Assembly (NCBI GenBank): GCA_965199335.1
Contig: CBDAQZ010000001.1
Span: 434,001 to 498,000, forward strand
From: CBDAQV01 sp965199335
Lineage (GTDB): Bacteria; Pseudomonadota; Alphaproteobacteria; CALMVH01
DNA: 64,000 nucleotides
Direction of reading: 5' to 3'
The position numbers were made by a program, and so were the translations under genes. Under the pieces are notes generated by a model. That model saw only the letters and a program-made list of their open reading frames with translations. It searched no databases and had not been told where the DNA came from. Positions 17,617 to 25,400 of the stretch are shown here, in pieces; position 1 is the stretch's first letter, and each line of letters begins with the position of its first letter.

Positions 17617-17871
17617 TTATTGTTGCTTGGCATCGGCAATGGTTTTGCCCAACTCTTCGAGGTCCGGGGAGTCCTCACCGTCGAGAGCGGCTTGGGCCAG
17701 GGCGCGATAGTAGCAAACTGAAAAAATGCAAACCGCCTGACGAAAGGATTTGCTACCCTGATTGGCTTCGATCAACGAGCAGAGCTCATCAATATGCAGG
17801 TTTTCCCTTTGGGATATATCGTCGAGCGACTGCCACTCGAGAGGTGTCAATGATTGTTCCGGCGCATTCAT
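17617..17871 (-). CDS. Ribbon-helix-helix domain protein
   Basis: An 84-residue protein. The segment LTPLEWQSLDDISQREN, followed by LHIDELCSLIEANQ and FRQAVCIFSVCYYRAL, fits the RHH_4 type of ribbon-helix-helix domain: beta strand, helix, helix with a final YYRA. Such proteins are presumed dimeric DNA-binding regulators, but targets are not known. No partner toxin gene is adjacent. It lies at the edge of an AT-rich accessory stretch. Confidence 0.7.
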   Translation of the reverse strand: MNAPEQSLTPLEWQSLDDISQRENLHIDELCSLIEANQGSKSFRQAVCIFSVCYYRALAQAALDGEDSPDLEELGKTIADAKQQ

Positions 17872-18461
17872 AGTTCATACCCCGTTTTGATGTTTAATAT
17901 TGCCATTTTTGGCAAGTCTTATTTTATTGAATACAGGAACCAAAAAGATGAGGGTTGGTTCCATGGTCAGGAAGTTGATTTCTCCTCGCTTAAAGAATGC
18001 ATTGGATATTTTGAATGCTCTTCCATACAACGTTAGATATGACCAAAGAAGAGTTCAGCGAATTGATTAATGAAATCAATGTTCATGTTATCCGAGAGAG
18101 ATATGACTTTGTATACTAAGTGGAAGAGGGTTTATCTACCATGTAACTTTCGATCAGTATTCACATTATTTGATGGACATGTTACAGCAACATGAAACGG
18201 GTTATCAAAGTTCCTGCGAGAAAAATCCTTAGACCAAGCAAGTCTGACAGATGCGTCGTCATCCAGAAATGCATGCTGAAGCTTGCAGTATCGAAGAACA
18301 GCGTCACGACGATATCGATCATGGCACCCATGATCACGCAACAATAACGAATCCGGAATACCTGTCGTAACGGAATTAAACAGTGCTCTTCGATTTTAGA
18401 TCAGTACATCGAACTGTTGAAGACCTCGCCCATGCTAGGGCTCTAGCAGTTCCCGTTGATA
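17872..18461. other. AT-rich stretch with only short, doubtful ORFs
   Basis: No convincing gene is present. Short candidates are a plus-strand ORF at 17890-18036 (48 residues, MFNIAIFGKS start, acidic and aromatic), a 26-residue ORF at 18039-18119 directly after it, and a hydrophobic minus-strand ORF at 18182-18331 (49 residues, MGAMIDIVVTLFFDT start). None has a strong ribosome-binding site. Base composition is clearly lower in G+C than the flanking genes. It looks like a scar of lost or foreign DNA, but no mobile element ends are visible. Confidence 0.5.
17890..18036 (+). CDS. Possible small protein, unknown
   Basis: A 48-residue ORF starting MFNIAIFGKSYFIEYRN and rich in aromatic and acidic residues. 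A 26-residue ORF starts three bases after its stop, so the pair may be one small gene broken by a frameshift. Low G+C and no clear ribosome-binding site make the call weak. No family is recognised. Confidence 0.25.
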   Translation: MFNIAIFGKSYFIEYRNQKDEGWFHGQEVDFSSLKECIGYFECSSIQR

Positions 18462-18689
18462 CTACAGCGTTGCCCTCATGACGAAGGCGTTTCCCTGGCT
18501 CGGGAAAAGCGCCTGGCGCAGTGCGACTTCGTTTGCCGTCTGGGTATACATGCCGGAAATGGATGGCATGGTGATCGTTCCGTCTTTCAGGCCATCTCCT
18601 AGATAACCATAAAGAGCCAAGGCTCCAAAAACCGCAATCGGAACAATTTGGCGTGGCAGGTAGCGGATCAAGTGTAGCTCCAAGGTCAT
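18462..18689 (-). CDS. Possible small single-pass membrane protein
   Basis: A 75-residue ORF with one hydrophobic segment (about residues 14-31, IVPIAVFGALALYGYLGD). The remaining C-terminal part is polar and would face the periplasm. An AAGGAA sequence sits directly before the ATG, but its spacing is very short. The ORF lies in an AT-rich area next to a lipoprotein hydrolase gene on the same strand. No family is recognised; it could be a remnant. Confidence 0.35.
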   Translation of the reverse strand: MTLELHLIRYLPRQIVPIAVFGALALYGYLGDGLKDGTITMPSISGMYTQTANEVALRQALFPSQGNAFVMRATL

Positions 18690-18775
18690 TTCCTTGGATC
18701 AGAGATTAGTCCCGCCTTATTACAGCGTGCTCAATGGATATAGTTTGCGTTTGTTTATTATTATTAGGCGTTTCC

Positions 18776-18802
18776 ATCAAATTTTATCAGATAGAATTTG
18801 AT
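18776..18802. repeat. Short AT-rich inverted repeat
   Basis: The arms TCAAATTT and GAATTTGA face each other around a nine-base spacer in a very AT-rich stretch just downstream of the hydrolase gene (minus strand). No U tract of terminator length follows in that direction. It may be a weak terminator or nothing more than composition. Confidence 0.25.
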
Positions 18803-18827
18803 ATAAATAATCATCTGCTTTTTATGC

Positions 18828-19691
18828 TTATTTTGTGTAGCGGCTATTTGTCTTGATGAAGGACAGTGTATCGTAAAAAACAGGGGCCTTGCCTCTTAGC
18901 AACGGGGCAAACGCCACTATGATTCCAACATGACCAAGGTCCGGATAAAGCCGTTCCGAAACCGTACCGTGATCGTCCATTATTTTATGATACAGGGTGT
19001 CCGTGTTCTGCGAGGGATTGACCGTGGTGTCGGCCATGCCGGCCGCCAGGAGCATCGGTGGATTCTTTCCGTCGACAAAAGTAATCGGCTGCGTCACGTT
19101 CATATCGGTCACGACGTTGAAGATAGGCTTCAGTTCCGGCCAGGTGATCGGCAGGAAATTATAAGGACCTGCCAAGCCGATGGCACCCGCCAGATCGCTG
19201 CGGTTCATGCCTGCATGGGCAAGATATTCGGGATTGACCGCCAGCATTACCGCGATATAGGCGCCCGCCGAATGACCCATTACGAATATATTGCCAGGAT
19301 CGCCGCCATATTCGGCAATATGTTGATGCGTCCACGAAACGGCGACGGCGCCGTCATCTATAAAAGCCGGGAAAGTTACCTCCGGCGACAGCCGGTAGTC
19401 AGGCACCACAACGGTTACCCCCGCTGCGGCAAGCGGCTCGGCCACGAATCTAACCTGCTCCTTGGAGCCGAAGCGCCATTCTCCACCGAAAAAGAAGACA
19501 GCAACAGGCCTGCCCGCCGCGGGCGTTACAGGCTCATAGATATCCAATATGTGACTTTTCCCGTCCTTATAGGCGATATCTCGCTTTACCATGAACTTGC
19601 TCGATGGAACTGCAATGGTCAGCAGATCGGACGGCATACATGATGTCAGCATGATCAGGAGCGCTATCAGCGCCGGCAAACGCTTATACAT
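18828..19691 (-). CDS. Alpha/beta hydrolase lipoprotein (esterase-like)
   Basis: The protein starts MYKRLPALIALLIMLTSC, a short lipoprotein signal with lipobox LTSC (Cys 18), so it should be lipid-anchored outside the cytoplasm. The hydrolase domain has an oxyanion region FFFGGEW, where the usual HGG is FGG. The nucleophile is in MGHSAGAYIAV, an Asp in GMADTTVNPSQN, and a His in PDLGHVGI. This resembles the esterase/lipase group that includes feruloyl and kynurenine-formamidase relatives; the substrate is unknown. The frame extends upstream to 19811, but the signal peptide decides the start at 19691. The product is 287 residues. Confidence 0.82.
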   Translation of the reverse strand: MYKRLPALIALLIMLTSCMPSDLLTIAVPSSKFMVKRDIAYKDGKSHILDIYEPVTPAAGRPVAVFFFGGEWRFGSKEQVRFVAEPLAAAGVTVVVPDYRLSPEVTFPAFIDDGAVAVSWTHQHIAEYGGDPGNIFVMGHSAGAYIAVMLAVNPEYLAHAGMNRSDLAGAIGLAGPYNFLPITWPELKPIFNVVTDMNVTQPITFVDGKNPPMLLAAGMADTTVNPSQNTDTLYHKIMDDHGTVSERLYPDLGHVGIIVAFAPLLRGKAPVFYDTLSFIKTNSRYTK

Positions 19692-19823
19692 ATATAGAGA
19701 GTGTCCATTTGGAGAATGGGATGCAACTCTATAACCCGACCTGCGCAAGAAGGTGCCGTCAGGCTGCGATGATGTTCGACGTGACGCCGTGCCAGTAGAC
19801 CCGGGCATCACGTCGAATGAGTT

Positions 19824-20114
19824 CTATCGCCTGCTGCTGATTTCCGATCTGGTCGATAACGCAAAGCGCGCGTCGCTGTACTCCATGCGCGCTTCCTCAA
19901 GGTTTCTCAGCAGGGACAGGCGATCGCCTGATTGCAGATTGATATGCAATTCCAGCTCAATGTCGTTCAGGCGGGCATGGGCGCGCTTGAAACGTTCCGC
20001 CATATCGCTGATCTCGCTTAGTTCCTGTTCCTGCTCCATCCGTTGATTTAGCAGGGCAGCTTCGTTTGTGGCCGCAGCCACAGGGGCCTCACGGCGATAA
20101 GATGCAAGGTTCAT
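19824..20114 (-). CDS. Small helical protein, unknown
   Basis: A 96-residue protein dominated by charged heptad-like helices, for example QRMEQEQELSEISDMAERFK, and therefore probably a coiled coil. There is no signal peptide or membrane segment. A good ribosome-binding sequence GGAGG precedes the ATG at 20114. No family is recognised. It is transcribed away from the divergent DUF6600-like gene, with a 156-base gap between them that probably holds both promoters. Confidence 0.65.
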   Translation of the reverse strand: MNLASYRREAPVAAATNEAALLNQRMEQEQELSEISDMAERFKRAHARLNDIELELHINLQSGDRLSLLRNLEEARMEYSDARFALSTRSEISSRR

Positions 20115-20270
20115 GGGAGCCTCCGTCTTTCACGCGTAATGAGCAGATATTCAGCTTTTACCTAGGCGAAATGATGCCTATGTTTACGCCACAATTCTGC
20201 TCCGTACTTAGTTGAACAAGGCTGCATGGCTTTGGTTCGTTCGCAGGGCAGAAATAAATGAGGTTTCCTG

Positions 20271-22202
20271 ATGCGTTCCTTCCGCCTGCTGATAGCTGTT
20301 CTATTTCTGTCTAGCATTGTACCGGTGCATGCCGACGTTTCCGCCGATCCACCGGCGCGCGTCGGCCGTCTGGGTTATTTCGAAGGGACAGTATCGTTCC
20401 ACACCCAGGACCAGACGCAGTGGTACTTTGGCGCGGTAAACTATCCTGTGACATCCGGAATGTCGTTCTGGACAGAGCCGGGTGCCAAGGCCGAATTCCA
20501 GATCGGCGGGGATGTGATCCGCATGGACAGCAGCACGGAAGTACAGGTCCTGCGCCTTGATGCCGCGACAACTCAGATCGTGCTGCAGCAGGGCGCACTG
20601 AATTACCGCGTTGTCTCGCTTGAACAGGGTGAGACCATCGAGGTCGAAACGGTAAACGGCGCCGTGGCACTGACCCAGCTCGGCACCTATCATTTGGAGG
20701 CCGGAACCGCCCAGACGCCCAGCATAGCTGCTGCTTTCGAGGGGGAAGCAAGGTTCATCGGCGAGCATTCGTTCCTTGATATCGGCACGGGCGAGCAGGG
20801 CAGCGCCATCGGTGTACCTGCGAATTACACCTTGTCCACTGCCGAACCGAACGCGTTCGACGATTGGTGCCTGGCCCGCGACAAGCGGGAGCATGACAGC
20901 GAAACCGTAAAGTACGTATCGCCCGAAGTAACCGGCTATCAGGATCTCGATCAGTATGGCCAATGGCAATCCACGCCCGAATACGGTTACGTATGGACGC
21001 CGCAGGAAGTGCCGGCCGGCTGGCAGCCCTATCACGCCGGTCACTGGGCCTGGGTGCAGCCGTGGGGCTGGACGTGGATCGACGACCAGCCATGGGGTTT
21101 TGCTCCGTTTCACTATGGCCGCTGGGCAAACTATAACAATGCCTGGGTCTGGGTTCCCGGGCAGGAGCGCGAGCGTCCCGTCTACGCGCCCGCATTGGTG
21201 GCATTTACCGGTGACATCGGTCCCGGAATAGTCCTGGGCGGCGCTGCCGCGATCCTTGCCGGTGCCGTCGGCTGGGTACCGCTCGGTCCCCGCGAGCCTT
21301 ATTTTCCACCTTACAGCCACAATGCCGCCTATGTGCGCGGCATCAATGAAAACGCCCTGGGCAGGGTAGGCGCCGAATCGCTGGGCGCGCGTGGCGGTCC
21401 CCAGCCGCATAATTTTGGCGGCTACGCCAATGCGCAAGCCGCTGTCGTCATGCCGCAGCGGGCATTTGCCAGCGCCAGGCCCGTGCAGCAAGCCATGACG
21501 CCGGTGACGCCGCAACAAATCGCTTCGGCTCCGACCGTGGCCAGTATTTCGTCGATTCGGCCTACTGCCATCGCGCGCAGTGCCCGTCCGGCTGCGGCCG
21601 CCCAGCCGGCAACGGCACAGGCAGCGCGAGCGCCCGCTGCATCGACCCCGCCAGCTGTCGCTGCTCCCTTGGCGGTTCACCCGACTACTGCAGCGGTAAA
21701 ACAGTCACACACCGAAACGCAGCGAGTCGAATCCGGGCCGGGCCCTGCCGTGAAGCGGGTTGCGCCGCAGCAATACCGCTTGCGCCAGCCCGAAGTGGTT
21801 TCGTCCCTTGCGGCGACCGCGCCCCAGCAGGCCAATGCAGCCGCACATGATGAAGCGCGGAGAGGGGAGCAGGAGCGGGCCAGGGCTTCCCAGGAACAAG
21901 CTGCTCAAGAACAAGCGGCCAAGGCTCAGGCAGTTCAACAACAGGAAGCCCAGGCGTTACAGGTGCGAGCAGCGCAAGCTCAAGCCGCAAAGGCGCAGGC
22001 TACGAGAGCTCAGGCCGATGCCCAGGCGAATGCCGCACGAGTCCAGAGTCCAAAAGCCGCTCCAGTCTACCAGAAAGCGGAACTGCCCCATCCTGCGCAA
22101 CCGGCTCAATTGCATCCGACACCGGCTGGCTGGCAGCGTGCTGCGGCGGCTAATCCTGCAAAAGACCCGAAGCCGGATCATCAAGAACCGCAGAAACAAT
22201 GA
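20271..22202 (+). CDS. FecR/DUF6600-like secreted protein with a Gln/Ala-rich tail
   Basis: A 643-residue exported protein. The signal peptide ends near VHA at residue 21. Residues about 30-190 resemble a FecR-type beta domain (RVGRLGYFEGTVSFH; later GDVIRMDSSTEVQVL). Residues about 220-300 carry the Trp-rich DUF6600 pattern of repeated YGxxW and WxPYHxGHWAW elements. A hydrophobic Gly/Ala segment is near 315-335. The last 200 residues are low-complexity Ala/Gln/Pro with a charged helical stretch. The family function is unknown; FecR-type domains often act in envelope signalling or bind surface polymers. It stands upstream of the large haemagglutinin-type gene, co-directional but with a 267-base gap, so coexpression is only inferred. 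Confidence 0.78.
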   Translation: MRSFRLLIAVLFLSSIVPVHADVSADPPARVGRLGYFEGTVSFHTQDQTQWYFGAVNYPVTSGMSFWTEPGAKAEFQIGGDVIRMDSSTEVQVLRLDAATTQIVLQQGALNYRVVSLEQGETIEVETVNGAVALTQLGTYHLEAGTAQTPSIAAAFEGEARFIGEHSFLDIGTGEQGSAIGVPANYTLSTAEPNAFDDWCLARDKREHDSETVKYVSPEVTGYQDLDQYGQWQSTPEYGYVWTPQEVPAGWQPYHAGHWAWVQPWGWTWIDDQPWGFAPFHYGRWANYNNAWVWVPGQERERPVYAPALVAFTGDIGPGIVLGGAAAILAGAVGWVPLGPREPYFPPYSHNAAYVRGINENALGRVGAESLGARGGPQPHNFGGYANAQAAVVMPQRAFASARPVQQAMTPVTPQQIASAPTVASISSIRPTAIARSARPAAAAQPATAQAARAPAASTPPAVAAPLAVHPTTAAVKQSHTETQRVESGPGPAVKRVAPQQYRLRQPEVVSSLAATAPQQANAAAHDEARRGEQERARASQEQAAQEQAAKAQAVQQQEAQALQVRAAQAQAAKAQATRAQADAQANAARVQSPKAAPVYQKAELPHPAQPAQLHPTPAGWQRAAAANPAKDPKPDHQEPQKQ

Positions 22203-22469
22203 TGTTATGTGCTGGTTATTCTGCAAAGGAACATGACGCTGTTACTCAAGGATCACACGCAAGCGATTTGAAAGTTAATTTTGCTTCTTAACTTAAGACC
22301 TTAAGTGTTGAAGTCATTTGCAAAAATATGAAGTTCTTCTTAAAAAAAACTTTGACTTTTTGTCAGATTCGCGTAAGTTCCGTTCATCACTCTTTAACTT
22401 ACGTGGAACCTTCGGGCTACTCTACGCGTTGAAGCGGTAAGAAACCACAGTTTCAATAGGGAAAATAAA
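22203..22469 (+). promoter_or_regulatory. Regulatory gap before the exoprotein gene, with inverted repeat
   Basis: An AT-rich 267-base gap. It holds an inverted repeat: left arm 22284-22297 (CTTCTTAACTTAAG), right arm 22300-22313 (CTTAAGTGTTGAAG), with 11 of 14 positions paired and a perfect ACTTAAG core on each side of two bases. A TTGACT hexamer near 22351 could be a -35 element, but its -10 partner is poor. The gap ends with a GGGA ribosome-binding sequence before the ATG at 22470. The palindrome could be an operator. Confidence 0.4.
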
Positions 22470-25400
22470 ATGCCGATCTTGAACCGCGGGCTGCTGAACA
22501 GCACTGCATTAACGAACGTCAGCCTGATTTCGGCTGGCCTTATGCTTGTCAGCGGTCCAGCGATGGCGCTCGGACAGAATACCCTGCCGCAAAATGGCCA
22601 GGTCATCGGCGGTCAGGCAACCATCGTCCAGACCGCGCCGAACACACTGACCATCGATCAGCAGAGCAATAGCGCTGCGATCAACTGGAGGTCGTTCTCC
22701 ATCGGCTCTAACGCAACCACGAACTTCGTGCAGCCCGGCGCTGGATCGATCGCAGTCAACCGCGTTACCGGCGTCGACCCCTCGCAGATCGAGGGTCACC
22801 TGAACGCGAACGGTCAGGTTGTCCTGGTCAACCCGAACGGCATCCTCTTCACCAAGAGCGCGCAGGTCAACGTCGGCGGCCTCGTGGCCAGCACCAGCGG
22901 CATCAGCGAGAAGAACGCGATCGCCGGCAAACTGGTATTCGACCAGGGTTCTGCGGCAGGCGCCAAGATCGTCAACGAAGGCCATATCAGCGCCAAGGAC
23001 GGCGGCCTGGTTGCCCTGGTTGCTCCTTCGGTCGTCAACAACGGCGTCATCACCGCCAAGCTCGGCAAAGTCAGCCTGGCCGCCGGTGACAAGTGGACCC
23101 TCGACCTTTACGGCGACAAGCTGGTCAACTTTGCGATGAACGACAAGGTCGTCGGCGAAGTTCAGAACAGCGGCGTGATTTCCGCAAATGGCGGCGAAGT
23201 GCAGATCACTGCCAATGTCGCCAAGGATGTCGTGAACAATGCCATCAACATGAGCGGTATCGTCGAAGCCAGCAGCGTATCGCAGCAGGGCGGCACGATC
23301 GTTCTTGATGCAGGCGAAGGCAAGGTTGCCGTCAGCGGCAAGCTGGCTGCCAACGGCACGACCGGCGGCACGGTCGACGTTACCGGCGCCGAAGTTGCCC
23401 TTAACGGCGCGACTGTCGAAGCTTCGGGCGTCAATGGCGGCGGAACGATCAACGTCGGCGGCGAAGCCCATGGCGCCGGCACGCTGGCCCATGCAACGAC
23501 GGTTACGGTTGACTCGGCCACCAAGCTGGTTGCCAACGCGACCAAGACCGGCAACGGCGGCAACGTTACCGTATGGTCGGATGGCACGACCAAGTTCGCA
23601 GGTTCCGCTTCGGCCAAGGGTTCGAGCGCCGGCACCGGCGGCACGATCGAGACTTCGGGTCACGACCTGACCATCGACGGCGCTAACATCGATGCATCCG
23701 CAGCCAGCGGGAACAACGGCACCTGGTTGCTGGATCCGTTCAACCTGACCATCAACGCCGCAGGCGCCGCGACGATCGAGAACGCCCTGAAGAACGGCAG
23801 CGTTCTGGTTCAGACGACGTCCAACAGCACATCCGGCCAGGGCAGCGTCACCAGCGGCACAGGCAACATCAACGTCAACTCCAGCATCGTCTGGGGCGGC
23901 GCTGCCAATGACGGTTCCAGCTCGCTGACCCTCAGCGCGTATGACAGCATCAACGTGAACGCGAACATCACGGACACCGGTTCGGGCAACATCGTCCTGC
24001 GTGCCGACAATGCGGCATCGGGCAACGCGGTTGCAGGTTCGGTTGCGATTGCGAGCGGCGACCTGGTTTCGACCGGCGGCACCGTATCGATCTACTATCA
24101 CCCGACCAGCTACACCGCACCGAAGACATACTCCTCGGCACAGGCTAAGGGTCAGCAGGGCACCACCGCATACATGCTGGTGGACAACGTCGCCGACCTG
24201 AAGAACGTCCACACCAACCTGTCCGGCACCTACGCCCTCGGCACCAACATCTCGGGCGTTGGTTCGATCGCCGCGATCGGCAACGGGGTAACGGCCTTCA
24301 CCGGTCTGTTCGATGGCAATGGCGGCCTTGGCGCCAACTACAGCATCAGCGGCGTAACGGTCGCTCAGTCGGGCGCTTCCTACGAAGCTCTGTTCGGCGA
24401 CAACGCCGGTACGATCCGCAACGTGACCCTGGTGAATGCGGTTGCCGAAGGCGCCCGCTACGTCGCAGGTCTGGTCGGCTACAACAGCGGCCACCTGGTC
24501 AACGACGGTGCGACCAACGTACGTGTCAACAGCGACTCGGGCAGCTTCTACATCGGCGGCCTGGTCGGTTACAACTCGTCGACCGGCTTCATCTCCGGCG
24601 GCAGCGTGACCGGCAACGTCAGTGTCGGCAACGGCACCACGGACGGCGGCGGCTTCGCCGGCGCCAACTACGGCACCATCCTGGGCGGTAGCTTCACGGG
24701 CACCGTGCTGGCGGGTTGCGTCAACATCGGCGGCTTCGTCGGCGCCAACTACGGTTACGTATCGGGCGCTTCGGCCACCGCCTACGTGGATAACCGCGGC
24801 GGTTCGGTAATCGGTGGTTTCGCAGGCCTGAACGAAGGTTATCTGCTGAACGACACGGCTAAGAACACCACGGTGTTCAACGATGCCTCGCAGGACGGCC
24901 AGGAAGGCGGCTTCGTCGGCGCCAACATCAACGGCGGCTCGATCGTTGGTGGTTACGCATCCGGCATTGTAACAGCTAACTCAAGCGACTACGACATCGG
25001 TGGCTTCGCCGGTTACAACACGGGTGTCATCACCAGCAGCACCTCCGATGTGGCTCTTGCCCTGGGCAACAACGTCACCAACGTCGGTGGTTTCGCCGGT
25101 TACAACTCCGGTTCGATCTCCAACAACAACTTCACCTTCCACGCCATATCGGCCGGAACGGGCTCGACCAACGTCGGTGGTTATGTCGGCTACAACGCAG
25201 CCGGCGTCATCTCGGGCGTCTCGATCACGGGCGGTCTGGTATCGGTCGGCGACGGCAGCAAGAACATCGGCGGCCTGGTCGGTTACAACGACGGCACGCT
25301 GGATTGCGACGCCTACACCGGCACGGTAAACGCCGGCGGCGTGTCCATCGGTGGCGCGGTTGGCCTGAACTTCGGCAACATCAGCGCCGTTGCGGTCAGC

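Noticed and set aside
22509..24494. 661-codon open frame on the minus strand inside the exoprotein gene
   Set aside because: It is a shadow of the strongly biased codon use on the plus strand; no ribosome-binding site or domain is visible.
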